64,000 nucleotides of DNA from Pontixanthobacter sp. CEM42 (GCF_017812015.1 NZ_JADQTN010000001.1:536501-600500); one strand, 5' to 3'. Numbered from the stretch's first letter, positions 17,139 to 26,246 are shown. Translations and numbers: made by a program. The notes: generated by a model from the letters alone, not told the origin.

Positions 17139-17320
17139 GATGAAACGCTGGTATTCCTGTTGATGGTTGCCCGTTAAGCAACGTGACTTGCGGATTTTTC
17201 TCCTAGAAGCGCTTGAGGCAGTGGGCAACCATGCGTATAGGCGCGGCAGAATAGTCCCCATCGGGGATGGTCTGGGCTGCGCATTGTGGCTCCAAACAAC
17301 GAACGGAAAGCGTCAACATA

Positions 17321-18349
17321 ATGGCTCTTGGTGATTGGTCCCGTCGGACTCTTCGGATTGTAACAACACTGTGGGCAGCGGCTCTGCTGGCTCTCGCGCC
17401 GCAGGTAGCGGTTGCTCAGGACGAAGCAGCGGAAGCTCCTGCTGCAGTGGAAGCGGCAGCTGAAACGCCTGCCGCGGAAACATCGGGCTACACACCGCTC
17501 GGTCCAGAATGGATCAAGGGTCAGCCGGTTGATGGCGGCATCGATTTTCAGCCGCAATATACGGACGACGGTCAGTTCGCTTATAAGATGCACACATATT
17601 TGCTGATGCCGGTTATTACTGTGATCAGCCTGTTTGTGCTGGGTCTACTGCTTTGGGTTGTCGTTAGGTACCGCCGCAACGCAAACCCAGAGCCGTCGAA
17701 AACTACGCACAACACTTTCATCGAAGTGGTTTGGACACTGGTACCGGTTCTGGTTCTTGTCGGTATCGCGATACCTTCGATCTCGCTGCTGGCGCGCCAG
17801 TACGAAACACCGCCTGAGGATGCTGTTACGGTCAAAGCGACCGGATATCAGTGGTATTGGGGCTACACCTATCCCGACAATGGCGGTTTCGAAGTCATTT
17901 CGAACATGCTGCCTGAAGACGAAGCAATTGCGCGCGGCGAGCCTGCGCAGCTCGCAGTGGATAACCGCATGGTCCTTCCGGCTAACACGCCGATCCGTTT
18001 GCAAACAACGGCTGCTGACGTGATCCACGCTTTTGCCGTGCCGTCGCTGTGGTTCAAAATGGACGCCGTACCGGGCCGTTTGAATGAGCGCCTGCTGACG
18101 ATCAATGAGCCGGGCATTTATTACGGCCAGTGTTCTGAGCTGTGCGGTGCACGTCACGGCTATATGCCGATCACTGTTGAAGCGCTTCCGCGTGAGCAGT
18201 TCGATGCCTGGGTGCTGTCACAGGGTGGTACTGTCGGCGATGAAGAAGAAATTGCTGAAGATGCTGAGTCGGCTGAAGATGCCGCGGAAGCTGGTGACGC
18301 TGAAGGTGTTGCCGAAGCAGATGCTGCAGAAGCAGCACCGGCTGAATAA
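17321..18349 (+). CDS. ctaC: Cytochrome c oxidase subunit II (aa3 type)
   Basis: A 342-residue precursor. A signal peptide (LWAAALLALAPQVAVAQ) is followed by an Ala/Glu-rich linker. Two membrane hairpin segments follow (YLLMPVITVISLFVLGLLLW and TLVPVLVLVGIAIPSISLLA). The periplasmic cupredoxin domain has the binuclear CuA site: IHAFAVPS, then CSELCGARHGYMPI with two Cys, Glu, His and Met. It accepts electrons from cytochrome c and passes them to heme a in subunit I. The C-terminus is an unusual acidic Ala/Glu/Asp tail of about 35 residues. The ATG at 17321 gives the proper signal peptide. First gene of the oxidase cluster. Confidence 0.96.
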   Translation: MALGDWSRRTLRIVTTLWAAALLALAPQVAVAQDEAAEAPAAVEAAAETPAAETSGYTPLGPEWIKGQPVDGGIDFQPQYTDDGQFAYKMHTYLLMPVITVISLFVLGLLLWVVVRYRRNANPEPSKTTHNTFIEVVWTLVPVLVLVGIAIPSISLLARQYETPPEDAVTVKATGYQWYWGYTYPDNGGFEVISNMLPEDEAIARGEPAQLAVDNRMVLPANTPIRLQTTAADVIHAFAVPSLWFKMDAVPGRLNERLLTINEPGIYYGQCSELCGARHGYMPITVEALPREQFDAWVLSQGGTVGDEEEIAEDAESAEDAAEAGDAEGVAEADAAEAAPAE

Positions 18350-18398
18350 GCCTGATACCGATTATAACGCCTATTTAATTCAAGGTTAGAGAAACGCC

Positions 18399-20114
18399 AT
18401 GGCAACAACCGCCGAAACACTTCCGATCCCAGAGGGTCAGAGCGCCGATCACGGGCATGATGCAGATCATAAGCCCGGCTTCTTTGCGCGTTGGTTCATG
18501 TCAACCAACCACAAGGATATCGGTACGCTTTACCTGATCTTCGCGATCTTCGCCGGTATTATCGGCGGTGCGATTTCGGGCATTATGCGGATGGAATTGG
18601 CTGCACCTGGCATCCAGTATCTCGGCTGGTGGGTAGATTTCATGGGCGGCGAGGCGTCGTTCGACGCTAACCTGCACATGTGGAACGTGCTGATTACCGC
18701 GCACGGTCTGATCATGGTCTTCTTCATGGTTATGCCGGCGATGATTGGCGGCTTCGGTAACTGGTTTGTGCCGTTGATGATCGGCGCGCCGGATATGGCG
18801 TTCCCACGGATGAACAACATTTCGTTCTGGTTGACCGTCGCTGGCTTCATGAGCCTGATGTTCTCTATGTTCGTACCGGGTAGCGCGGCCGGTTTGGGCG
18901 CTGGTACGGGGTGGACGGTCTATGCACCGCTCTCGACGACCTACGCTAACGGACCCGCGGTCGACTTTGCTATCTTCTCGCTTCACCTTGCTGGTGCGGG
19001 CTCCATTCTTGGTGCGACCAACTTCATCACCACCATTTTCAACATGCGTGCGCCAGGCATGACTCTGCACAAAATGCCGCTGTTCGTATGGTCGGTGCTG
19101 GTTACGGCATTCCTGCTGCTTCTTGCGCTTCCAGTGCTCGCAGCCGCGATCACAATGCTGCTGACAGACCGTAACTTCGACACCACCTTCTTCGATGGTT
19201 CGCGTGGCGGTGATCCGGTTCTGTATCAGCACTTGTTCTGGTTTTTCGGTCACCCTGAAGTGTACATCATGATCCTGCCGGGCTTCGGTATGGTCAGTCA
19301 GATTGTTGCGACCTTTAGCCGCAAGCCAGTGTTTGGTTATCTCGGCATGGCATATGCGATGGTCGCGATTGGTGTTGTCGGCTTCATCGTGTGGGCACAC
19401 CACATGTATACGGTCGGCCTCGACGTAAACACCAAGATGTACTTCACTGCAGCAACGATGGTCATCGCGGTTCCGACCGGCGTGAAAATCTTCAGCTGGA
19501 TCGCAACCATGTGGGGCGGTTCGCTTGAATTCAAATCGCCACTCGTATGGTCGCTGGGCTTCATCTTCCTGTTCACCGTTGGCGGTGTGACTGGTGTTGT
19601 GTTGGCCAATGGCGGCATCGACGACAATCTTCATGACACATATTACGTTGTGGCTCACTTCCACTACGTGCTGTCGATGGGTGCAGTGTTCTCGCTCTTT
19701 GCGGGCTTCTATTACTGGTTCCCCAAAATGAGTGGACGGATGCACAGCGAGTTCCTCTCGCACTTGCACTTCTGGACCTTCTTTGTCGGCGTGAACGTAA
19801 TCTTCTTCCCGCAGCACTTCCTGGGTATCCAAGGCATGCCGCGTCGCTACCCAGATTACACAGCGGCCTATGAATATTGGAACCAGATCTCGTCGATGGG
19901 CTATATGATTATGGCCGGTTCGATGCTGATCTTCTTCGTCAACCTGATCTACGCCTACACAATGGGTAAGAAGGCCGCCGACAACCCATGGGGCGAAGGC
20001 GCGACGACGTTGGAATGGACATTGTCTTCACCTCCGCCGTTCCACCAGTTCGAAACTCTGCCGGTAATCGACGATAATGCAGATTATCACGATCACCGTC
20101 CGGCGAGCGCGTAA
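18399..20114 (+). CDS. ctaD: Cytochrome c oxidase subunit I (aa3 type)
   Basis: A 571-residue, twelve-helix catalytic subunit of the aa3-type heme-copper oxidase in the inner membrane, which reduces oxygen to water and pumps protons. The copper-B and Tyr crosslink region is [16 protein letters not shown], the HHMYTVGL motif follows, and the heme a/a3 histidines lie in [15 protein letters not shown]. The early [18 protein letters not shown] is the standard start of the core. The D-channel NxxxN region is also recognisable near NHKDIG and later. It lies 49 bp after ctaC. A hairpin downstream (20173-20198) may partly end transcription before ctaB. Confidence 0.97.
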   Translation: MATTAETLPIPEGQSADHGHDADHKPGFFARWFMSTNHKDIGTLYLIFAIFAGIIGGAISGIMRMELAAPGIQYLGWWVDFMGGEASFDANLHMWNVLITAHGLIMVFFMVMPAMIGGFGNWFVPLMIGAPDMAFPRMNNISFWLTVAGFMSLMFSMFVPGSAAGLGAGTGWTVYAPLSTTYANGPAVDFAIFSLHLAGAGSILGATNFITTIFNMRAPGMTLHKMPLFVWSVLVTAFLLLLALPVLAAAITMLLTDRNFDTTFFDGSRGGDPVLYQHLFWFFGHPEVYIMILPGFGMVSQIVATFSRKPVFGYLGMAYAMVAIGVVGFIVWAHHMYTVGLDVNTKMYFTAATMVIAVPTGVKIFSWIATMWGGSLEFKSPLVWSLGFIFLFTVGGVTGVVLANGGIDDNLHDTYYVVAHFHYVLSMGAVFSLFAGFYYWFPKMSGRMHSEFLSHLHFWTFFVGVNVIFFPQHFLGIQGMPRRYPDYTAAYEYWNQISSMGYMIMAGSMLIFFVNLIYAYTMGKKAADNPWGEGATTLEWTLSSPPPFHQFETLPVIDDNADYHDHRPASA

Positions 20115-20172
20115 GCACTCGCCACGCTGCGCGGAACTACCTTCCACGTAGCCACACACATGAACATGGGGA

Positions 20173-20205
20173 GGGGCGCATCGGAAACGGTGCGCCCCCC
20201 TTTAT
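20173..20205 (+). terminator. Putative intrinsic terminator after ctaD
   Basis: The arms GGGGCGCA (20173-20180) and TGCGCCCC (20191-20198) pair perfectly around a ten-base loop, followed by CCTTTATA. The T-run is short, so it may only attenuate read-through from ctaCD into ctaB, which would suit higher expression of the structural subunits than of the assembly factors. Confidence 0.6.
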
Positions 20206-20241
20206 AGGAGCAAGTCTTTCGAGACCGCACACGATTTAGAA

Positions 20242-21189
20242 ATGTCATCCGGACCGACCCCTCAGGCGGCAGACGCCCAGCAGGCCCAGAGTGCCATGCC
20301 CACCGATTGGCGCGACTTTTTCGCGCTAACCAAGCCGGGCGTGATGCGGCTGGTGATCTTTACCGGCCTATGCGGCCTGCTTGCTGCGCCAGGCAGCATT
20401 CACCCGGTCATTGGTTTCACTGCCGTACTCTGCATCGCAATGGGGGCGGGCGGTTCTGCGGCGCTCAATCAATGGTGGGAAGCTGATATCGATGCGGGGA
20501 TGAAGCGTACCTCTGCACGTCCGCTGCCAGCAGGCCGTATGAGCCGCGACGATGCGCGCAATTTTGGAATTTTCCTGTCAGCGGCCTCGGTAGGCATTAT
20601 GGGAATCGCCATAGGCTGGCTCGCTGCGGGCATTCTGGCTCTTGCGATTGTCTATTATTCGGTCGCCTACACGATCTGGCTTAAGCCCAATACGCCGCAG
20701 AACATCGTTATCGGTGGTGGTGCTGGGGCTTTCCCACCGATGATTGGCTGGATCGCGGTAACCGGCGATATCACCGCCATGCCGGTGCTGTTGTTCGCGA
20801 TCATCTTCTTTTGGACGCCGCCGCACTTCTGGGCGCTCGCGCTGTTTGTGAAGAGTGACTATGCAAAGGTTGGTATCCCGATGATGCCGGTGGTGAAGGG
20901 CGAAGCATCGACCCGTAAACAGATTTTTGCGTACAGTATTCTGCTTGTGCCGATTGCAGCGAGTCCTTGGTTCATTGGTGGAACGACTGCGCTCTACGGC
21001 ATCTCTGCACTTGTATTGTCGCTCATCTTCCTTGCACTTTCAGTGCCAGTTACGTTTCGAAAAATCACCGATGGCGATACGCTGAAGCCGGAGAAACGGC
21101 TGTTTGCGTATAGCATCATCTATCTCTTCGTACTGTTTGGTGCATTGGTGCTGGACCGCGTCGCATTCTACCAAGGATGGATATCATGA
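20242..21189 (+). CDS. ctaB: Protoheme IX farnesyltransferase (heme O synthase)
   Basis: A 315-residue UbiA-superfamily membrane enzyme that adds a farnesyl group to heme b to make heme o, the precursor of heme a in the oxidase encoded next to it. It has nine or so membrane segments. The first prenyl-diphosphate motif appears as [20 protein letters not shown], and [19 protein letters not shown] and [10 protein letters not shown] are typical of CtaB/CyoE. The start at 20242 gives a Gln/Ala-rich N-terminal stretch before [13 protein letters not shown], where similarity to the family would begin. Its last bases overlap the start of the 41-residue gene (ATGA). Confidence 0.96.
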   Translation: MSSGPTPQAADAQQAQSAMPTDWRDFFALTKPGVMRLVIFTGLCGLLAAPGSIHPVIGFTAVLCIAMGAGGSAALNQWWEADIDAGMKRTSARPLPAGRMSRDDARNFGIFLSAASVGIMGIAIGWLAAGILALAIVYYSVAYTIWLKPNTPQNIVIGGGAGAFPPMIGWIAVTGDITAMPVLLFAIIFFWTPPHFWALALFVKSDYAKVGIPMMPVVKGEASTRKQIFAYSILLVPIAASPWFIGGTTALYGISALVLSLIFLALSVPVTFRKITDGDTLKPEKRLFAYSIIYLFVLFGALVLDRVAFYQGWIS

Positions 21190-21311
21190 CCCCTGACGAG
21201 CAAACCGAAATTGAACGCCGCCGCAAGAGCCGCAATTTGGCTGTTGGCGCAACGCTGCTGTTCTTCGTTGTGCTGTTTTACGCCATCACAATTGTCCGCA
21301 TGGGTGACTGA
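21186..21311 (+). CDS. Small CoxF-like cytochrome oxidase cluster protein
   Basis: A 41-residue frame starting at the ATG that overlaps the ctaB stop as ATGA and ending 2 bp before ctaG. It starts [19 protein letters not shown] and continues into one membrane helix ([18 protein letters not shown]) with a short tail. Small single-helix proteins called CoxF occur at just this place between ctaB and ctaG in alphaproteobacteria, so I assign it by position and shape. The basic N-terminus would be cytoplasmic. The role is unknown but is probably in assembly or stability of the aa3 oxidase. It is too short for many gene finders. Confidence 0.8.
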   Translation: MTPDEQTEIERRRKSRNLAVGATLLFFVVLFYAITIVRMGD

Positions 21312-21313
21312 CG

Positions 21314-21910
21314 ATGGCCGGCGCGACTCTTGAACAACAGAATCTGAAAACCGGCCTGTTCGCTTTCGCTGGCGCACTGGCGATGCTGGGCCTCGGCTAT
21401 GCTGCTGTCCCGCTCTATGATTTGTTCTGCCGTGTTACCGGCTTTGGCGGAACCACACAGGTCGCGACGGAAGCCGAAGCTGCCGAAGCTGAGCGGCTAG
21501 CAGCAACCGCAGCTAGCAAAACAATTTCGGTCCGCTTCGATGCCTCCATTGCGCGCGACGTTCCATGGGCTTTCAAGCCCGAGAAGCCGACACAGACTGT
21601 AAAGATCGGGCAGCGCGATCTGGCGTTCTATACGGCGCGCAATGACAGCAACGTGCCGATCACCGGTGCGGCGACATTCAACGTGGAGCCGGAGCAGACA
21701 GGCATCTATTTCCACAAGATCCAGTGCTTCTGTTTCACCGAGCAAACTTTGCAACCGGGCGAAGAAGTCCGCATGCCGGTGCTGTTTTATGTCGACCCAG
21801 CGATCTTGCAGGACGAGAATGCTAAGGATGTTGAGCAGATCACATTGAGCTACACCTTTCACAAAGCATACGATCCAAACGAGGATTCATCGGAAAAACC
21901 GGCTTCGTAA
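21314..21910 (+). CDS. ctaG: Cytochrome c oxidase assembly protein CtaG/Cox11
   Basis: A 198-residue copper chaperone that delivers copper to the CuB site of subunit I. One N-terminal membrane anchor (GLFAFAGALAMLGLGYAAVPLY) is followed by LYDLFCRVTGFGGTTQ, diagnostic for Cox11. The periplasmic Ig-like domain has the copper-binding KIQCFCFTEQTL motif (CFCF) and then MPVLFYVDP. An insertion rich in Ala/Glu after GGTTQ (about residues 42-60) is a little longer than usual. It starts 2 bp after the small CoxF-like gene and is followed by ctaE 94 bp later. Confidence 0.96.
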   Translation: MAGATLEQQNLKTGLFAFAGALAMLGLGYAAVPLYDLFCRVTGFGGTTQVATEAEAAEAERLAATAASKTISVRFDASIARDVPWAFKPEKPTQTVKIGQRDLAFYTARNDSNVPITGAATFNVEPEQTGIYFHKIQCFCFTEQTLQPGEEVRMPVLFYVDPAILQDENAKDVEQITLSYTFHKAYDPNEDSSEKPAS

Positions 21911-22003
21911 GGCTGGACCTGAGGCGCGCGTATGATTAAGGGCAGGCGCTAGGGTTTGAACCCAAATTTCAGACGGACACGATCCGACAAGAAGAGAATA
22001 TTC

Positions 22004-22870
22004 ATGGCTGGCACTAAGAACCACGATTACCACATTCTGGAACCCGATATCTGGCCGCTGATCGGCTCGATTTCAGCACTCACATTTACCACTGGAATGG
22101 TGTTCTACATGAACGAGATGGCCAATGCGCATCTTGTTCTGGGCCTCGGTATCGCTGGCCTGATCGCGACGTTCTTTAGCTGGTTTGCGAATATTGTACG
22201 GGAAGCAGAAGGCGGCGATCATACGCCGGTTGTTCAACTGCACATGCGCTATGGCATGATCCTGTTTATCGCCTCGGAAGTCATGTTCTTTGTTGGCTGG
22301 TTCTGGAGCTGGTTTGACTTTTCTTTGTTCCCGCAGCCAATCGAAATCATCGACGGCCAAACGATCAGCATGTTCGGCGAGTCCGGTGCTGCGGCCATCA
22401 CCCAGTTCCCGCACAAGGGCATTGAGGTTCTCGACGCATTTGACCTTCCGCTGCTGAACACGCTGATCCTGTTGTGTTCGGGCACAACCGTTACTTGGGC
22501 GCACCACTCGCTGATCCACGGTGACCGTGAAGGTCTGAAGAAAGGTCTGTGGGCGACTATCCTGCTCGGCCTGGTCTTCACCGCAGTGCAGGCATATGAG
22601 TATGATCACGCGCCATTCGCGTTTGGCGGCAATCCTTATAGCTCGGCCTTCTATATGGCGACCGGCTTCCACGGGTTCCACGTCTTGGTCGGCACGATCT
22701 TCCTGATCGTCTGCCTGTTCCGGACATACAAAGGCCACTTTACTCCGCGCCAACACTTCGGTTTCGAAGCGGCAGCGTGGTATTGGCACTTTGTTGATGT
22801 GGTGTGGTTGTTCCTGTTCGTCGCCATCTATGTATGGGGCGGTTGGGGTGCTCCCGTATACGCGGGATGA
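22004..22870 (+). CDS. ctaE: Cytochrome c oxidase subunit III
   Basis: A 288-residue seven-helix subunit of the aa3 oxidase. Family segments are HDYHILEPDIWPLIGS, MRYGMILFIASEVMFFVGWFW, TVTWAHHSL and TGFHGFHVLVGTIFL, and it closes with WYWHFVDVVWLFLF. It stabilises subunit I and bounds the oxygen channel. The ATG at 22004 follows GAAGAGAAT and is preferred over an in-frame upstream start that would add 16 odd residues. Its stop overlaps the start of the DUF983 gene by 4 bp, and a terminator-like hairpin follows within that next gene. Confidence 0.96.
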   Translation: MAGTKNHDYHILEPDIWPLIGSISALTFTTGMVFYMNEMANAHLVLGLGIAGLIATFFSWFANIVREAEGGDHTPVVQLHMRYGMILFIASEVMFFVGWFWSWFDFSLFPQPIEIIDGQTISMFGESGAAAITQFPHKGIEVLDAFDLPLLNTLILLCSGTTVTWAHHSLIHGDREGLKKGLWATILLGLVFTAVQAYEYDHAPFAFGGNPYSSAFYMATGFHGFHVLVGTIFLIVCLFRTYKGHFTPRQHFGFEAAAWYWHFVDVVWLFLFVAIYVWGGWGAPVYAG

Positions 22871-23250
22871 CCACTGACAAACACCAAACGAAAGGGCAGC
22901 CCGGTATCGCCGCGGCTGCCCTTTTCGGTTTGTGCCCTAAATGTGCAGAGCGCACGCTGTTTGACGGGATCGCTGCGTTCGCCCCCAAATGCACATCGTG
23001 CGAGCTCGATTATTCCAAGTTTAACGTCGGCGATGGTCCGGCCCGTTTTCTCACAATCATAATCGGCGCGCTTATTGTCGGGTTGGCGCTGTGGCTCGAA
23101 GTCAGCTTCATGCCGCCATTCTGGGTTCATGCCGTGCTGTGGGTGCCATTGACGGTTGCGGCTGTATTCCTCGGCCTTCGTGCGGCAAAGGCGGCATTGC
23201 TTTATGCCGAATATAGCCGTGATGCTGGCGAGGCAGGCTTGAAGAAATGA
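22867..23250 (+). CDS. DUF983 family membrane protein with zinc-ribbon-like cysteines
   Basis: A 127-residue protein. The N-terminal part has two CxxC pairs (LCPKCAER and KCTSCELDY), typical of the DUF983 zinc-ribbon-like region, followed by two membrane segments (FLTIIIGALIVGLALWLEV and VLWVPLTVAAVFLGL). DUF983 genes sit between ctaE and SURF1 in many alphaproteobacteria, so a part in oxidase assembly is likely but unproven. The start overlaps the ctaE stop by 4 bp and the stop overlaps the SURF1 start by 4 bp. Its first codons contain a perfect 11-bp hairpin that could act as a partial terminator. Confidence 0.9.
   Translation: MTTDKHQTKGQPGIAAAALFGLCPKCAERTLFDGIAAFAPKCTSCELDYSKFNVGDGPARFLTIIIGALIVGLALWLEVSFMPPFWVHAVLWVPLTVAAVFLGLRAAKAALLYAEYSRDAGEAGLKK
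22891..22925 (+). terminator. Terminator-like hairpin inside the start of the DUF983 gene
   Basis: AAAGGGCAGCC (22891-22901) pairs perfectly with GGCTGCCCTTT (22914-22924) around a 12-base loop and is followed by one more T and then CGG. It begins 21 bp after the ctaE stop and lies inside the DUF983 reading frame (codons 9-20). It has the form of an intrinsic terminator with an A-rich upstream arm, so it could release some transcripts before DUF983-SURF1. Confidence 0.55.
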
Positions 23251-23828
23251 AGCTGCGTTCTCTCCCGATCATGCCAACTATCATCGTGGCCGCAGCGATT
23301 GCAATTATGATTGCCTTGGGCTTTTGGCAGATGAGCCGCGCGGATGAGAAAGACGCGATGGTCGAGCGTTTTCTGGCGGTGCGCGAACAGAACGAAGTCG
23401 TACCGTTCCCGCGTGTGGAAGCCGACATCGATGCCGCGCTATACCGTCGGAGCCAAGTCAACTGCACGCAGGTTCTATCGACCCGAAGCACGGCTGCCCG
23501 CGATCCCAACGGAACCAGCGGTTTGGCGCAAGTTGCACTCTGCAAGCTTGCGGGTGGCGGTCAGGCTGAGATCATGCTTGGCTGGACTGCGCGGCCTTTC
23601 GACAGCCTGTGGGAAGGCGGCCCGGTCACCGGCTATGTTGCTCCATCGAAAGAAGGGCCAAGGCTGGTCGCATCGCCGCCAACCTTTGGCCTGCAGCAAC
23701 TGGCACCGCCCGATCCGCGCGACCTGCCGAACAATCATTTGGCCTACGCAGGGCAGTGGTTCTTTTTCGCGCTGACAGCGCTGATCATGTATATTTTCGT
23801 GCTGCGCGGCCATGCTAAAGGTAGCTGA
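23247..23828 (+). CDS. SURF1 family cytochrome oxidase biogenesis protein
   Basis: A 193-residue protein with the SURF1 layout: an N-terminal membrane segment (IMPTIIVAAAIAIMIALGFWQ) with the hallmark LGFWQMSRADEKDAM, a periplasmic domain containing IMLGWTARP, and a C-terminal NNHLAYAGQWFFFALTALIMYIFVL. SURF1 binds and hands over heme a to subunit I. It is shorter than typical SURF1 (about 230-250 residues), with a compact middle. It is the last gene of the oxidase cluster, and its stop is 50 bp from the convergent AHSA1-like gene. Confidence 0.92.
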   Translation: MKLRSLPIMPTIIVAAAIAIMIALGFWQMSRADEKDAMVERFLAVREQNEVVPFPRVEADIDAALYRRSQVNCTQVLSTRSTAARDPNGTSGLAQVALCKLAGGGQAEIMLGWTARPFDSLWEGGPVTGYVAPSKEGPRLVASPPTFGLQQLAPPDPRDLPNNHLAYAGQWFFFALTALIMYIFVLRGHAKGS

Positions 23829-23878
23829 AGTCTATCTGCGAAAGGCACGGCTTACTTGCTCCGTGTCGCGCGCGGCGG

Positions 23879-24370
23879 TTAGGGCTTGTACATGCCTTCG
23901 CGCAGATTGATTCCGTGTTCAATCCAGGCTTTCATGCAGCACAGCATTTGTGACCAGCCCTGACAATTTCCGTAGGATCCACCACGCGCTGCCTCGGTAT
24001 CGCGCCAGCCTTCTTCGGCAATTTCGACCATTGTTCCGCCTTCGACTTCGCTGAACGTCATAGTGACAGTGGTGTTGTAGTCAGCGATGGCGTCTTCGTT
24101 ATGTTCGGTCCCGTCGACATTCGGCGGGGTGCTTTCATAGGCGGGCCATTGCAGCACGATCCGTTTGTTGGGAACGACCTCGATAATGTCGACATCGAAT
24201 GCACCGGGATAGTCGTGGAAATCCCATTGTACCGTTGCGCCGGGCTCCATCTTTCCCTGTGCGCCGCCAGTAGTGAAATATTGAGAGAGCTGGTCCGGTT
24301 CGGCCACCGCCTTGAACACTTCTTCGACTGGACGGGCGATACGGGTTGCGACTCTGAACTTGATTTCCAT
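23879..24370 (-). CDS. AHSA1/SRPBCC-fold protein paired with ArsR-type regulator
   Basis: A 163-residue protein of the Activator-of-Hsp90-like SRPBCC group. It starts MEIKFRVATRIARPVEEVF and has the typical GGAQGKMEPGATVQWDF and WPAYEST segments. It closes with QMLCCMKAWIEHGINLREG. These proteins have a hydrophobic helix-grip cavity for small molecules. The ATG at 24370 is chosen because the longest frame extends 88 residues back through the divergent promoter into the regulator gene. It is divergent from an ArsR-family gene 49 bp away, a common pairing in which the regulator controls both genes. Confidence 0.9.
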   Translation of the reverse strand: MEIKFRVATRIARPVEEVFKAVAEPDQLSQYFTTGGAQGKMEPGATVQWDFHDYPGAFDVDIIEVVPNKRIVLQWPAYESTPPNVDGTEHNEDAIADYNTTVTMTFSEVEGGTMVEIAEEGWRDTEAARGGSYGNCQGWSQMLCCMKAWIEHGINLREGMYKP

Positions 24371-24401
24371 TGTGCACTCCCAACTTGATTCGCCTTTTAA
24401 T

Positions 24402-24421
24402 ATGTTATAAAAATATAACAT
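24402..24421. promoter_or_regulatory. Perfect palindromic operator between AHSA1 and arsR-type genes
   Basis: ATGTTATA (24402-24409) and TATAACAT (24414-24421) form a perfect 8-bp inverted repeat around AAAA. The right arm ends in the first two bases of the ArsR start codon (24420-24422). ArsR-family repressors bind AT-rich dyads like this near their own start, so this is a strong candidate operator for both divergent genes. Confidence 0.75.
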
Positions 24422-24770
24422 GTCAAATGATGACAATATTGATCTGGTGTTCAAAGCGCTGGCTAATCCGGTCAGGCGCACGATCTGTGATGAGCTGAAA
24501 CTGCGCCCGCTTACGACGAAACAACTCAGTGCCGGCTTCCCCGAATTGGATCGAACCACCGTGATGCAGCATCTGAAAGTGCTGGAGAACGCCGGATTGC
24601 TGATCCCGGTGCGTAAAGGGCGGGAGCGGTTCAATTATCTCGATGCGATGCCGATAGAGGAAATCCACCAGCGGTGGATTGGTCCCCATGCTGCTGCCGC
24701 ATCGACTGCGCTTGCGCGGTTGAAGCACGATTTGGAGGAGGACGTGAAGGATAACCTTACGGCGCGCTAG
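24420..24770 (+). CDS. ArsR-family winged-helix transcriptional regulator
   Basis: A 116-residue protein with a single winged helix: LVFKALANPVRRTICDELKL, then the recognition region TTKQLSAGFPELDRTTVMQHLKVLENAGLL, then the wing VRKGRERFNYLDA. The C-terminal helix completes the dimer interface. There are no cysteine metal sites of the ArsR/SmtB type, so it is probably not a metal sensor; it belongs to the subgroup that pairs with AHSA1/SRPBCC genes. There is no Shine-Dalgarno sequence before the ATG, which overlaps the palindrome, so the message may be leaderless. It is followed after 48 bp by thrC. Confidence 0.9.
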   Translation: MSNDDNIDLVFKALANPVRRTICDELKLRPLTTKQLSAGFPELDRTTVMQHLKVLENAGLLIPVRKGRERFNYLDAMPIEEIHQRWIGPHAAAASTALARLKHDLEEDVKDNLTAR

Positions 24771-24818
24771 TTCCCCTCGCTTGCCCTGCTGAGCCTGCAC
24801 GGCTAACCGCGCTGGACG

Positions 24819-26246
24819 ATGCAATATATCTCTACTCGCGGTAGTGCCCAGAACCCTTCAAGTGGGCCGCTTGATTTCGAAGGTGTCACGCTGGCCGGTC
24901 TCGCCAGTGATGGCGGGCTGTATGTGCCGCAGGAATGGCCGCGTTTCACTGGAGCGGAAATCGCTGAGATGGCCGGGATGCCCTATGCGGAGCTGGCTGC
25001 GAAGATCATGGCGCCTTTCGTTGGCAATTCGCTAAGTCAGGATGAATTGGGCGAATTGTGCGATGCCGCTTATGGGCGCTTCGCTCATGCGGCGGTGACT
25101 CCGCTGAAGCAGTTTGACGAGCAGCAATGGTTGTTGGAGCTGTTTCATGGTCCAACGCTGGCGTTCAAAGATGTCGCACTGCAAATGCTGGGCCTGCTGT
25201 TTGAGAAGTTCCTCTCTCGCAGCGACGCGCACCTGACCATTGTCGGTGCGACCAGCGGCGATACCGGCTCGGCGGCAATTGATGCTGTGGCTGGTCGCGA
25301 GAGGATCGACATTTTCATGCTGCACCCCAAAGGCCGGGTAAGCGATGTCCAGCGCCGCCAAATGACCACAGTGCTTGCGCCCAACGTCCACAACATTGCG
25401 ATCGACGGTAGCTTCGATGATGCGCAGGCATCGGTGAAGCGGATGTTCAACGATGAAGCCATGGCTTCGTCCAAAGGCGGTCGCTTCCGCATTGGCGCGG
25501 TGAACTCGATCAACTGGGCGCGGTTGATGGCGCAGGTCGTCTATTATTTCGCCGCTGCGCTGCAACTTGGTGCGCCCAAGCGCAAAGTGGCGTTTTCGGT
25601 TCCGACAGGCAATTTTGGTGATGTCTTTGCGGGCTATGTCGCCGCGCAAATGGGCCTTCCTATCGAGCGCTTGATCGTTGCTACTAACGTGAACGACATT
25701 CTCCACCGCGCTTTGACCGATGGCGATTATTCGGCAGGCACGGTTACGCCGACTGCTGCGCCGTCGATGGATATTCAAGTTAGCTCAAACTTCGAGCGAT
25801 TGCTGTTCGATTGCGGCGGGCGTGACGGCATTGCGCTGGCTGAGCAAATGCGCGGCTTCGAAGCTAGCAAGGCGATGCAATTGACCAATGCTCAGCGCGA
25901 TGGTGCCGCCGGGCTGTTCGCTAGTGCGCGCGCCGATGCCGATGATATGGCTTCAGCAATGCGTTGGGCAAATGAAGCCGCTGGCGAGATCATTGATCCG
26001 CATACCGCGATTGGCCTGTTCGCCGCGCGGCAGGCCGATGTTGCAGCGGATACGCCTGTCGTAACGCTTGCCACAGCGCATCCGGCGAAATTCGTCGATG
26101 CGGTCGAGCGTGCAACCGGCACGCGGCCAAGCCTGCCCACCCGGGTCGGCGACCTGTTCGCGCGTGAAGAGCGGTATGACGAGCTGGTAGGTGATTACGA
26201 TTCCATCGCTCGCTACGTCGCCGAGCGTGCAACGGAGTCGCGCTGA
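24819..26246 (+). CDS. thrC: Threonine synthase
   Basis: A 475-residue PLP-dependent enzyme converting O-phosphohomoserine to threonine. The N-terminal MQYISTRGSAQNPSSGPLDF is typical. The PLP lysine lies in FHGPTLAFKDVALQ (Lys117), and the phosphate loops are GATSGDTGSAAI and PTGNFGDVFAGY. The length and layout fit the fungal/enterobacterial-type ThrC. The ATG at 24819 has no competing start. Its stop overlaps the methyltransferase start (TGATGG), so the following genes are probably co-transcribed. The order oxidase cluster, then thrC, then this methyltransferase is familiar from Erythrobacteraceae, as far as I recall. Confidence 0.96.
   Translation: MQYISTRGSAQNPSSGPLDFEGVTLAGLASDGGLYVPQEWPRFTGAEIAEMAGMPYAELAAKIMAPFVGNSLSQDELGELCDAAYGRFAHAAVTPLKQFDEQQWLLELFHGPTLAFKDVALQMLGLLFEKFLSRSDAHLTIVGATSGDTGSAAIDAVAGRERIDIFMLHPKGRVSDVQRRQMTTVLAPNVHNIAIDGSFDDAQASVKRMFNDEAMASSKGGRFRIGAVNSINWARLMAQVVYYFAAALQLGAPKRKVAFSVPTGNFGDVFAGYVAAQMGLPIERLIVATNVNDILHRALTDGDYSAGTVTPTAAPSMDIQVSSNFERLLFDCGGRDGIALAEQMRGFEASKAMQLTNAQRDGAAGLFASARADADDMASAMRWANEAAGEIIDPHTAIGLFAARQADVAADTPVVTLATAHPAKFVDAVERATGTRPSLPTRVGDLFAREERYDELVGDYDSIARYVAERATESR

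Noticed and set aside
18501-19832. Reverse-strand frame of 443 codons opposite ctaD
   Set aside because: The product is His/Arg/Glu-rich low-complexity, as expected opposite a hydrophobic protein. ctaD is certain.
22073-22789. Reverse-strand frame opposite ctaE
   Set aside because: Charged shadow of a membrane protein gene; no motif.
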